From: Acidobacteria bacterium Ga0077534
GTDB lineage: Bacteria > Acidobacteriota > Blastocatellia > Pyrinomonadales > Pyrinomonadaceae
DNA length: 64,000 bases
Reading direction: 5' to 3'
Assembly: GCA_001464455.1 (NCBI GenBank)
Contig: LNEI01000006.1
Coordinates: 25,242-89,241 of the forward strand
Shown: piece by piece, positions 43,040-52,247 of the stretch
Position numbering within the stretch: the first letter of the stretch is position 1
Layout of the letters: each line of letters opens with the position of its first letter
The notes under the pieces: model-generated
The model's database searches: none
Told to the model about the DNA's origin: nothing
Seen by the model: only the letters and a program-made list of their open reading frames with translations
Program-made: the position numbers and the translations under genes

Positions 43040-43153
43040 GTCAGTACCACCTGCGGTAGCGGGTGGTTTAAGGTGGGCAGTTTGCAGCACGACCTAATCC
43101 GCAGCTCGCGGAATTACAACGTCCAACCACCCGCTACCGCAGGTGGTACTGAC
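43040..43153. repeat. Palindromic repeat (family B), intergenic copy
   Basis: The left arm begins GTCAGTACCACCTGCGG at 43040 and the right arm ends GCAGGTGGTACTGAC at 43153. The two arms are near-perfect reverse complements with about 54 bases between. They match the elements read through in mutS2. Confidence 0.85.
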
Positions 43154-43246
43154 CCGAGGCCGGAGTCATCTCGATCCCCGGCGAGCCCGCGAGCAGAGCC
43201 ATGATCGATACTCCCGGCCTTTACTGGTACTGCGGCAGCGATAGTT
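43154..43246. repeat. Third partial copy of the gene-like end of the long repeat
   Basis: Begins CCGAGGCCGGAGTCAT and ends GCGGCAGCGATAG, as the ends of copies 1 and 2. It lies immediately after the family B element. Confidence 0.7.
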
Positions 43247-43279
43247 GAGAACAATGGGAACTAGGCGAGGTTTATTCGG

Positions 43280-43483
43280 TCAGATTAGTTGCAGGAGCAA
43301 TGACATGACCATAAGGCCGGCAATAAAGAGTGCAAACCAACCCGAGAATTGCGCTACAAGCCGTTGGATTGTCGGATCCGAAGGTTCCCACATCCATTTC
43401 ATCCGTTCCGGTTTTGCCGAGAGCCAGAACGAAAAGGCGGCGAAAGCCGAAAAAGCAGCGATCATGGCGATCATCTCTATCAT
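43280..43483 (-). CDS. Possible small two-helix membrane protein
   Basis: 67 residues with two hydrophobic helices (MIAMIAAFSAFAAFSFWL and WFALFIAGLMVMSLLLQLI) separated by a polar segment with KPERMKWMWEPSDP. Composition fits a membrane protein and the reverse strand frame is short of support. No Shine-Dalgarno is convincing, and it sits between the repeat copies, so the call is tentative. Confidence 0.4.
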   Translation of the reverse strand: MIEMIAMIAAFSAFAAFSFWLSAKPERMKWMWEPSDPTIQRLVAQFSGWFALFIAGLMVMSLLLQLI

Positions 43484-43538
43484 CGACTGTTATTGTAGCG
43501 AAATCCCCGAGCAAACACTTGAGCTATTTTCTCTCGGC

Positions 43539-43940
43539 CGCGTAGTGGTCATGTGAATTTAGCCGTGGGTGAGAACCCACGGAAAATGGCACCGGAGGAT
43601 CGTTGTCGCGTTAGCGACAATTGAAAAACGCGCGGCGCCGTTCAATCGTCGCTACGCGACGCGGATGTTTTTCCCGACCTACCGTGGGTTGTCACCCACG
43701 GCTACAGTCAGCCGTCGCCCTGCGACGAAGAAGGCGAGCCATAAGAATGGAACCACGAAAAGGCACGAACAAGCACGAAACAAGATCAAATCCGTCCGTC
43801 TTGTTTGGTGTATTTTCGTGTTATTTAGTGGTTACTCTCCCTAGCCCGAGGCCGGGGTCATTTCGATCCTCCGGCGAGCCCGCGAGCAGGGCCATGATCG
43901 ATACTCCCGGCCTTTACTGGTGGTACGGCAGCGATAGTTG
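43539..43940. repeat. Long repeat block, copy 2
   Basis: Mirrors 42625-43034 in direct orientation: the hairpin CCGTGGGT-GAGA-ACCCACGG, the TGTCGC/GCGACA hairpin, CGTCGC-TAC-GCGACG and the AAAGGCACGAAC segment, then the GEPASRAMIDTPG end. Confidence 0.75.
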
Positions 43941-44028
43941 GAAACAATGGGAACTAGGCGACGTTTACTGCGAAAGCACGGCCGTCCAAGTGAGCCGCGA
44001 CGGCCACGTTGTCGAACTGCCACGATGA
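43894..44028 (+). pseudogene. Gene fragment in the repeat block (MIDTPGLYWWYGSDS...)
   Basis: A 44-codon frame MIDTPGLYWWYGSDSWKQWE to a TGA at 44026-44028. The first part recurs at 43154-43246 with an early stop, and at 42944-43034 before a family B element. The three copies look like pieces of one duplicated, broken small gene. No start or domain can be assigned. Confidence 0.45.
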
Positions 44029-44067
44029 TCGTCTAGAAATAAAAGATTGCATGGCGGACCCCATTGT

Positions 44068-45252
44068 TCACCATCGCCAGCGACCCGGTTTCGATCTTGG
44101 TGTTTCGATCAGAGCTTGGATCTTTTTCGTGGAAAGCTCAGTATCATACCGTATCCTGATGAGCCGTATAGACAGCTTTTTACAGAGGTCATCTTTCTTC
44201 AAATCACGCTCAATCTGCAAGTGGAACTTCTCAATCGTTTGGTGAAACAGCGGCACGAACTCATGATGTTGCTTACCGTCGAACTCAAAGGCGAGATTTC
44301 TATCCGGAATAAAAAAATCGAGTTCGAGTCCGCCGAGCCAAGTTGGTCGCAATCGCTGATAAATTTGGTCGCCTGGAAATAGCTCAGTGAGGATTTTCAA
44401 AAGGGCTCGTTCGCCCGAACTTTCCGACGATTTCCATCCTTCGACAATCTTACACCGCTTCTCAACGCAGCGGATGCAAACAGAGAAGCGCGTAGTCATT
44501 TCGACGCCGTTGTAGAATCTTTCAAATGGCTCTTGACAAGAAACGCAGGTATCGAATCCTGCTTGAAAGCAGGATTCGCAAATGTGCGACTGGGTATCAC
44601 CCACCGGATCGTCATTGGGTAGATCACCTTCACACCATTTACACCTGCGTTCGATTTCAAGTTGACGGCTGTACCGCTGAAAATTTCGGAATAGTTTTTC
44701 ATGCTCAGGACAGAAAATGCCCGCATCTCCCGGCACCGAAAGCTCGCATAGGCAACACCGCCTTGCATGGCGTATAAGTTTCGGTCGTTCAACCGCCGGA
44801 ATTTTGTTTTGCTCGACAAAGGCTTTTCCGAGCGCTACGACTTCTTTATCGTCAATTCCGTTCATGCAATCGAAACAGAATATTCCCGACCACTCCTCTC
44901 CGATTCTCCCACATGCAAGACAATTCCCATCCCAGATGTCGTTCGCGCATTTGCTGCAGTTCAAGAAAGGCCAGTTGATCGAATTAAGGTAGCCAATTGT
45001 CTGCCCGTAGCAGAATAGGCAGAGATTATACTTCACCGCAAAGCGATCCCAAGCACGACTGAGCCGAGCTGATTTATTACCCACATCGCGGAAGTCTTCA
45101 TTCCACGGTCTCGGGATATTACGTTCCGGATTCGACCTAAAATTCACATATATATCGTGCGGATTTCGCTGTTTCATTTCCTCAACCGTTACTTCGGTTG
45201 CGCGAGATCTTTCGAGCGGAAAAGTCACTTTCTTTCGACCAAATTCAGACAT
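44068..45252 (-). CDS. Multi-zinc-ribbon protein with C-terminal PD-(D/E)XK-like nuclease domain
   Basis: 394 residues. Residues ~75-280 hold at least eight CxxC-type pairs (CLFC, CSKC, CLAC, CFDC, CLCE, CKWC, CESC, CVSC, CIRC), a chain of zinc ribbons. The C-terminal ~120 residues show GERALLKILTELFPG, then LELDFFIPDRNLAFEFDGKQHH and KKLSIRLIRIRYD, the E-x-D-G-K-Q pattern of Vsr/DUF559-type endonucleases. It would cut DNA or RNA recognised by the ribbon array. It is AT-richer than the core genes around it and part of the accessory block. Confidence 0.75.
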   Translation of the reverse strand: MSEFGRKKVTFPLERSRATEVTVEEMKQRNPHDIYVNFRSNPERNIPRPWNEDFRDVGNKSARLSRAWDRFAVKYNLCLFCYGQTIGYLNSINWPFLNCSKCANDIWDGNCLACGRIGEEWSGIFCFDCMNGIDDKEVVALGKAFVEQNKIPAVERPKLIRHARRCCLCELSVPGDAGIFCPEHEKLFRNFQRYSRQLEIERRCKWCEGDLPNDDPVGDTQSHICESCFQAGFDTCVSCQEPFERFYNGVEMTTRFSVCIRCVEKRCKIVEGWKSSESSGERALLKILTELFPGDQIYQRLRPTWLGGLELDFFIPDRNLAFEFDGKQHHEFVPLFHQTIEKFHLQIERDLKKDDLCKKLSIRLIRIRYDTELSTKKIQALIETPRSKPGRWRW

Positions 45253-45338
45253 TTGTTATCAATAGTAAGAGCCTTATACAATTGCAACAGTGCATGGATG
45301 ATCTCAGGACATTTATACCGTCCTTCCGCCCGCTCTCA

Positions 45339-45536
45339 TTAATCTTCTGGAAGGCCGAATAAGTCGTCGCCTTGGACGCGACGAACGATATATACAAACT
45401 CTGGATGGATGGCGGATGCTTCATTGACGTAAGCCTCTGCATCGCTCTCCTTAGCGTAAGTCTCCACTACATCACCGTCGTGGTCGTCACTTCCTTTAAG
45501 TGCTCTAACTACCCTGAACTCTGTAATTGGCTTCAT
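45339..45536 (-). CDS. Small hypothetical protein
   Basis: 65 residues, acidic (MKPITEFRVVRALKGSDDHD, then ESDAEAYVNEASAIHPEFVY and RRVQGDDLFGLPED). No family recognised and no signal peptide; composition is protein-like. It lies upstream of the zinc-ribbon nuclease on the same strand with 86 bases between. Confidence 0.45.
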   Translation of the reverse strand: MKPITEFRVVRALKGSDDHDGDVVETYAKESDAEAYVNEASAIHPEFVYIVRRVQGDDLFGLPED

Positions 45537-45597
45537 ATGTCAGTGTATAGAATTGTAATTTCTATGAAATGTTTTAATTATTCTTGGAGGGAAAGAA

Positions 45598-45650
45598 TGC
45601 GGATGGGAGGAATCGAACCTCCCACGTCTCCACTGGGCAGCAACGCATAT
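45598..45650 (-). other. 3' end fragment of a tRNA, probable attachment-site remnant
   Basis: On the minus strand the sequence GGAGG-TTCGATT-CCTCC is a perfect T-arm, followed by CATCCGC and A, the 3' acceptor strand and discriminator of a tRNA whose 5' end should read GCGGATG. tRNA-Leu genes often have this acceptor. No matching 5' half with D-arm and anticodon loop could be folded upstream. Integrases of many islands use such 3' ends, which suggests an att site bordering the accessory block. Confidence 0.5.
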
Positions 45651-45933
45651 CGATGACGGCCGGACTTTTTCATTTGGGTCGGAATAACTCACCAGAGCAA
45701 CCGCAGAAACGTACTTCCTAACCAAACGCAGGCTTCAAACAAAGCATTTGAATTTTTCATAACAATCTCCTTTGCAATCAATATTGTGCAGACTGCTCCA
45801 GCCGCTATTTCCAACCCAAACGAAATCCCAACATACACCTCAATGTGCACCATTATCCCCAATCTTCCAATTGGTAAGCACTAAATCAAAAAAGCACTAT
45901 AAGGCCTTCTCTTATAAAAAGCAACAGTAGGGG
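45651..45933. other. AT-rich noncoding stretch
   Basis: No gene or repeat that I can support. Base composition is visibly richer in A and T than the core genes. Confidence 0.4.
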
Positions 45934-47544
45934 TCATCCCGCCTGGATATCAGGGTACAGCTGACCGAAAAAGTCCCTCACACTTTGGAGTACAACTTCA
46001 TCATCTAATAAGAGTTTACGAACGGCGGCTTCATATTGCTTCCGACCTTGAAACCCCAGGCTAGTAGCAATCTGACCCAACGCTTGGGTTTCCCGAACTG
46101 GATAAAGTCTCAGAAGGCCCGAAACGTCATTATCTTCGCAAAGTTGATTAATTCGGATTTTTTCGTTGGTTACACATTCGGCCACCTCTATTCGCGTCTC
46201 TATCGGCAACCCATTACGTATGTCCTCTCGTTTCGGCAACATTGAGAGTATAAGCTGACGGAGAGCTCTTTCTGCGGTGCGTTCGGCGAGATGCTCAATA
46301 TTATTCGCAATAGCTGCTATCGCAGCGGTTCGTGCCGCATCGAGCATCTGATTTACGTCCGCTCCCGAAACAGCCGCTTGACGTTCGGCAATCTTCTCTT
46401 GAATGTCCGGATGATAGTAAATCGACTCGACAGAAAACACCGATAGTGCATGAATGCCCTTACTAGCAAAATCGTCGATTTCTTCATCGGGGCGTCCGTC
46501 GTTATCAATAATCCCAAACGCCTTTACCCAGTGGAGGTTTTCTTCGCCCCGGACTCCACTAACTGCATTTATAACCTCTCTGCACCCAGACTTTGGAATT
46601 ACTGAAATCGACGGAAATACTATGCTATAAAGTGGCTCATCAAGGCTCGTCTGGTGTCCTTCAATGTAGAGAACTTTTCGTCGACCGCCAAGAATATCCC
46701 TTCTTAGACTTTCATCGATTTCCCTCGCCTCGGTCAAAACATCGACGTCCCATGCGACGGGCGAATTGTTAACATACGAGCAATTTCGAACAAGCACTAT
46801 TTTCGACGCCGGATTGTCGATTGGTAATGCTACTTCGTGCGTGGACACGATAAACGCGCAATCTGATCTACGGCCAAAAAGGTTAGTCAAAAGCGGCGAG
46901 ATAATTGAACGGTGTAGATGTCGCTCAGGTTCATCAATAATAACTAGGGTCCCGGGTGCAACGGTGAGTACTTCAGACGCAAGCAATAGAGCGTTACGTT
47001 CGCCGTCGGAGAGTTCGGCAATACTGTAAGGGTCACTTCCTGCCTTACTTGCAACGAGGCTATTATTCTCCACCGAAATCTTGACAGGAATGTTGGATGA
47101 TTGGAGAATCTCGCTAATCACCCCAATCGGAGCATTCTCCTTCGAGAGTTGCTGAGCGAGCACAATGTTCTCCGCATCGACCGCGCTAGCAATGGATCTT
47201 GCCCGCCTGTTCTCAGCCTCGACCAGATCAAATAAAGCAATACTGGGTCGACTTTTCGCATAATCGTCTTTCCAACGCGAGGGTGCGTTCGTGTCGAAGC
47301 CTCGCACATTCTGGCCGGTTGTTTGTCGAGTAGCGGCCGAAAGCTCAATTGTTCCGGTGGAGAACCATGTTTGCCTATGGGCCGTAATTCGTTGCGCGTT
47401 TGCTTGGTTGGCAGTGAAAATCGGGAACAACAAGCTAGATTTACCAGTGCCGTTTGCTCCGAGCAAGAAAAGTGAATCGCCGACGTCCAGCGGAACCTCA
47501 ATTGGATTGTCGGCAAGTTGGGGTATTGAAATAGCGAAAGGCAT
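45934..47544 (-). CDS. ABC-type ATPase fused to a TOPRIM-like (DUF4435) domain, defence-type
   Basis: 536 residues. Walker A GANGTGKS (residues 29-36), ABC signature LSDGERN near 180, Walker B LVIIDEPERHLH and a switch histidine in VSTHEVALP. Then a TOPRIM-like half begins RKVLYIEGHQTS, with the acidic pair in FGIIDNDGRPDEEI and an acidic helix. This arrangement belongs to the OLD/DUF4435-like nucleases found in several antiphage systems. It lies 25 bases after its upstream partner gene. I chose the ATG that begins MPFAISIPQ. Confidence 0.8.
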   Translation of the reverse strand: MPFAISIPQLADNPIEVPLDVGDSLFLLGANGTGKSSLLFPIFTANQANAQRITAHRQTWFSTGTIELSAATRQTTGQNVRGFDTNAPSRWKDDYAKSRPSIALFDLVEAENRRARSIASAVDAENIVLAQQLSKENAPIGVISEILQSSNIPVKISVENNSLVASKAGSDPYSIAELSDGERNALLLASEVLTVAPGTLVIIDEPERHLHRSIISPLLTNLFGRRSDCAFIVSTHEVALPIDNPASKIVLVRNCSYVNNSPVAWDVDVLTEAREIDESLRRDILGGRRKVLYIEGHQTSLDEPLYSIVFPSISVIPKSGCREVINAVSGVRGEENLHWVKAFGIIDNDGRPDEEIDDFASKGIHALSVFSVESIYYHPDIQEKIAERQAAVSGADVNQMLDAARTAAIAAIANNIEHLAERTAERALRQLILSMLPKREDIRNGLPIETRIEVAECVTNEKIRINQLCEDNDVSGLLRLYPVRETQALGQIATSLGFQGRKQYEAAVRKLLLDDEVVLQSVRDFFGQLYPDIQAG

Positions 47545-47569
47545 ATTGTTGAAGTTAGCACACACTGCC

Positions 47570-48361
47570 CTAAGGAGCTTTTATGCCTAGCACGCTTAGA
47601 ATTTCCTTTGCAGGGATTACTCTTGCTCTGGCATACGGTTTATCATTGACGGGAAAGCCATTTTGCACATCCGCTCCGGACTGCAATCTATTCAGCAAGA
47701 GCCGTGACGCTTGCCGGATTCCTGCGTTAGGAGCAAACTCCTCGGTACCAGCATCTCGCGTAGCGAAAATCATCTCAAAGCCGTCCGGCAAAAAGTAGTC
47801 GCCTACGATTGGCCGGGTCCGAGCATTGATCGCCGAAAGTTTGTCGAGCTCAGAGTCGACGATAATGCCAACGGGACGTGGAAACCCTTCGAGGGGAATC
47901 GCTTCGACTACGGTCTTCCAGCCAACGGCCTCGGGTGACTCGACACAGTCGTGAAACACAAACCCATCCACATACGAAAAATCAAATGTCCACTTAACCC
48001 GATTAAAGCTTATGTTTCTGAACATCAAGGAAACCGTTACCGAAACCTTTGAACCTTGAATTTCCTTTGTGTTCGTATCAATGGCGAACAGGGAACCGAA
48101 TTTTGTCAGATGCTCATTGATATCTGCCGCTGGTTGGCCTGGTTTGCAGAGAATCCGATTGAGAACCTTTCGCTTTCCGGAGTTCCGCTCATAGGAGTAT
48201 CCTATATTGACCGACTTCGTCGCGAGAACTTCCCCATCAGAGTTCGAGAGTTCGATTCGACCATCACCTCTTACGTGAAATCCAGTTACCACAACATCCT
48301 TATCAAACTTGACGCCGACCTCAAGTCCTCGATTTTTCCGTTGATGTCGTTGCCTACCCAT
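47570..48361 (-). CDS. Unknown partner of the ATPase, candidate effector or sensor
   Basis: 263 residues. No known motif stands out. The N-terminus is basic (GRQRHQRKNRG), followed by a beta-rich part with VVVTGFHVRGDGRIEL, and the second half has VGIIVDSELDKLSAINA and PDGFEMIFATRDAGTEEF, which resemble an alpha/beta domain. It shares its operon with the ATPase and lacks any other neighbour. The start at 48361 is chosen because codons in front would cover the groEL terminator. Its expression signals are unclear. Confidence 0.7.
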   Translation of the reverse strand: MGRQRHQRKNRGLEVGVKFDKDVVVTGFHVRGDGRIELSNSDGEVLATKSVNIGYSYERNSGKRKVLNRILCKPGQPAADINEHLTKFGSLFAIDTNTKEIQGSKVSVTVSLMFRNISFNRVKWTFDFSYVDGFVFHDCVESPEAVGWKTVVEAIPLEGFPRPVGIIVDSELDKLSAINARTRPIVGDYFLPDGFEMIFATRDAGTEEFAPNAGIRQASRLLLNRLQSGADVQNGFPVNDKPYARARVIPAKEILSVLGIKAP

Positions 48362-48382
48362 AAAATATTCCAAAATTTTAAA

Positions 48383-48412
48383 AAGGCTCTGCCCGTTGCC
48401 GGACAGAGCCTT
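48383..48412 (-). terminator. Terminator of groEL
   Basis: AAGGCTCTG (48383-48391) pairs with CAGAGCCTT (48404-48412), and on the minus strand TTTTTAAAATTTT follows. It lies 41 bases after the groEL stop and directly before the ATPase partner gene. Confidence 0.88.
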
Positions 48413-48452
48413 GTTAGTTGAACTAACTAAGCGGGACATAGGTCCGACTGGA

Positions 48453-50211
<1,759 letters not shown>

Positions 50212-50219
50212 GTCCACTC

Positions 50220-50534
50220 TTACGCTGCTGCTCCTGCTCTGCTGATGATGCCGAGGATCTCGTCTTCGCGCATGATGATGAATTCGTCGCCGTCGAGTTT
50301 GATCTCGCTGCCCGAGTATTTGCCGAACAGAACGCGGTCGCCTGCTTTGACGTCGAGCGACTGGCGGGTGCCGTCTTCTTTGTATTTACCTGCACCAGCG
50401 GCGATGACCTCGCCCTCTTGCGGTTTTTCCTTTGCTGTGTCCGGGATGAAAAGCCCGCCTGCGGTCTGATTAACGTTGTCTTCGATGCGTTTGATGATCA
50501 CGCGGTCGTGTAGTGGTGTAATTTTCGTTGCCAT
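50220..50534 (-). CDS. groES: Co-chaperonin GroES (Hsp10)
   Basis: 104 residues, standard length. Family features: [13 protein letters not shown], the mobile loop [38 protein letters not shown] and EDEILGI. It caps the GroEL cavity. AAGGAG lies nine bases before the ATG. It is first in the groESL operon. Confidence 0.97.
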   Translation of the reverse strand: MATKITPLHDRVIIKRIEDNVNQTAGGLFIPDTAKEKPQEGEVIAAGAGKYKEDGTRQSLDVKAGDRVLFGKYSGSEIKLDGDEFIIMREDEILGIISRAGAAA

Positions 50535-50606
50535 AACTGTTTACTCCTTTCGAATTAATAAAAAAGAACCTAAAATAGCGATTGAGCAGCAGCACCGGAT
50601 AAACTT

Positions 50607-50633
50607 TTAGCACTCTGCATCAATGAGTGCTAG
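50607..50633. promoter_or_regulatory. CIRCE operator (HrcA binding)
   Basis: TTAGCACTC, nine bases, GAGTGCTAG: one mismatch from the consensus TTAGCACTC-N9-GAGTGCTAA. HrcA represses groESL through this site. It lies about 75 bases before groES and overlaps the -10 region and start site of the promoter. Confidence 0.95.
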
Positions 50634-50661
50634 TATAGGCGGTTTCGTCGATCTGTGTCAA
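50632..50661 (-). promoter_or_regulatory. Sigma-70 promoter of groESL
   Basis: On the minus strand TTGACA (complement of 50656-50661) is followed after 18 bases by TATACT (complement of 50632-50637). CIRCE overlaps the -10 and the expected start. Confidence 0.8.
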
Positions 50662-50717
50662 CTATGTAATGAAAAGTTTAGAAAAGTTGATAATGGTGTT
50701 ATCAAGTTTGGTCAGAT

Positions 50718-50821
50718 GCAGAAGCCCGCACGAAGTAAGGGCTCTCTTGACATTCATCAGACTTGGTTCCAATAGACTTCGCGGTCGTTAGACGGAGTCC
50801 TTACTTCGTGCGGGCTTCCGC
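50718..50821. repeat. Palindromic repeat (family A), two-arm copy
   Basis: Left arm 50718-50744 (GCAGAAGCCCGCACGAAG...) and right arm 50795-50821 are reverse complements at nearly all of 27 positions. It lies between the groESL promoter and the MOSC gene. Confidence 0.8.
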
Positions 50822-50841
50822 ACCCGATCTGCCTTCATTCT

Positions 50842-51702
50842 ATGCACATATCCGAGATAAACATTTACCCGATCAAATCACTCAAAGGCATCACCCTAGA
50901 TTCCGCCATCGTTGAGCCTCGCGGCCTGCAATACGACCGTCGCTGGATGTTGACGACGCCGGACGGGATGTTTTTTACGCAGCGGGAATTCCCACAGATG
51001 GCGACGGTTGAGGTTGGGGTTGGGGACGATCTTTATGTGACGGCGGCGGGGTTTGGGACTTTGGAGATTCCGCTTGAGCCTGAGACGGGAGAGAAGCAGC
51101 AGGTGACGATCTGGAACGACGTCTGCGAGGGCGAGGTTTATTCGCCGGTGGTGAGCGAGTGGTTCAGCGACGTGATCGGCGAGCCGTGTCAGCTTGTCTA
51201 TATGGGCGACGATTCGCGGCGGGATATCAGCGAGCAATTTAATGAGGGCGGGGAAGTCGTGAGTTTTGCGGATGGTTACCCGCTGCTCGTGATCGGAGAA
51301 GCCTCACTCGCGGATCTCAACCAAAAGCTGCGGACCAACGCCAACGGTTCAGGAGCCTTTCACCCGCTAGCGATGAATCGTTTTCGGCCAAATATCGTCG
51401 TCTCCGGATCAGACGCGTACGCCGAAGATCGCTGGGATCGGATCAGAGTTGGCGAAGCGATCTTTCGCGGAACGAAACCTTGCGCACGGTGTGTGATGAC
51501 GACGGTTGATCAGACGAAAGGGGAATTTGACGGCAAAGAGCCGCTAAAAACGTTCGCGTCGTACCGCATGGCAAAGGATGCGATACCGGATAGATTCGAG
51601 TCGCTTGGAATCAATCCGACGGCGGTGTTGTTTGGGCAGAATCTGGTCGGGGAATCGATCGGGGCAACCATCCGCGTGGGAGACACGGTCGAGATAATGT
51701 GA
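50842..51702 (+). CDS. MOSC-domain molybdenum cofactor protein
   Basis: 286 residues. The N-terminal beta-barrel region (HISEINIYPIKSLKGI, RWMLTTPDGMFFTQREFP) and a C-terminal MOSC domain with the active Cys in GTKPCARCVMTTVD and KEPLKTFASYR match the YcbX/mARC family, which uses molybdenum cofactor to reduce N-hydroxylated compounds. Start ATG at 50842 lies right after the family A repeat. No partner reductase is next to it. Confidence 0.9.
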   Translation: MHISEINIYPIKSLKGITLDSAIVEPRGLQYDRRWMLTTPDGMFFTQREFPQMATVEVGVGDDLYVTAAGFGTLEIPLEPETGEKQQVTIWNDVCEGEVYSPVVSEWFSDVIGEPCQLVYMGDDSRRDISEQFNEGGEVVSFADGYPLLVIGEASLADLNQKLRTNANGSGAFHPLAMNRFRPNIVVSGSDAYAEDRWDRIRVGEAIFRGTKPCARCVMTTVDQTKGEFDGKEPLKTFASYRMAKDAIPDRFESLGINPTAVLFGQNLVGESIGATIRVGDTVEIM

Positions 51703-51712
51703 CTCAAGATTT

Positions 51713-52018
51713 ATGAATGCCACAACCGTACTGGTTTTGCTCGGTGTGATGACGGCATTCGCGCTCATCACCGTTGTGATCCCCACTCGAAGCAGCTTTA
51801 TACCTGCCGCAGTGTCCCTAATTGTCTCTGCCCTGTTTATTGGGTTCGTAAACGTAGGTCTTTTGTATACCTTTGGTATTCCGCTGATCCCGCTGCCGAT
51901 AAGTGCTGTAGCACTATGGAGATCACAAGCATCTTTGCGTATTAAGGCGATTGCAATCCTGATTAGCATCCTCGCCTTACCGGGCGGCTTTGCATTATTT
52001 CTTATTTCTTTGGATTAG
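51713..52018 (+). CDS. Small membrane protein of unknown function
   Basis: 101 residues with four hydrophobic stretches (TTVLVLLGVMTAFALITVVI, FIPAAVSLIVSALFIGF, LLYTFGIPLIPLPISAVAL, AIAILISILALPGGFAL). No family recognised. It starts ten bases after the MOSC gene and may be cotranscribed. Confidence 0.6.
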   Translation: MNATTVLVLLGVMTAFALITVVIPTRSSFIPAAVSLIVSALFIGFVNVGLLYTFGIPLIPLPISAVALWRSQASLRIKAIAILISILALPGGFALFLISLD

Positions 52019-52247
52019 CGGAGCTCGGCTCGCGATGGGATAAGGGCGTACGATTGACATTGTTGCCGTGACGCTCCGAGAGGACGCGGAATGCAGACGA
52101 AGTCGGTCCGCATTTTGCTTGAGGTCAGGCTGACTTTCGCATAACCGTGGCCGCCGAGGTCGACGAACTCGAGGTGCAGCGCAAGCTGTGGGATCGAGAG
52201 TTCGTTTCACTCGCGTGCAAGCAGGACGCTTGCGGTGCAGTCAAGGA
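52019..52247. other. Noncoding remnant region
   Basis: No gene is supported. Frames are short and of low quality; nothing recognisable. Confidence 0.3.

Noticed and set aside
45598..45710. Complete tRNA gene on the minus strand
   Set aside because: The T-arm and 3' acceptor are clear, but upstream GCGGTTG gives only 6 of 7 acceptor pairs, the span is ~108 bases and no D-arm or seven-base anticodon loop folds. I kept it as a 3' fragment.
52019..52247. Possible small gene between the membrane protein and the PBP
   Set aside because: Frames on both strands are low-complexity and no start signals were found.
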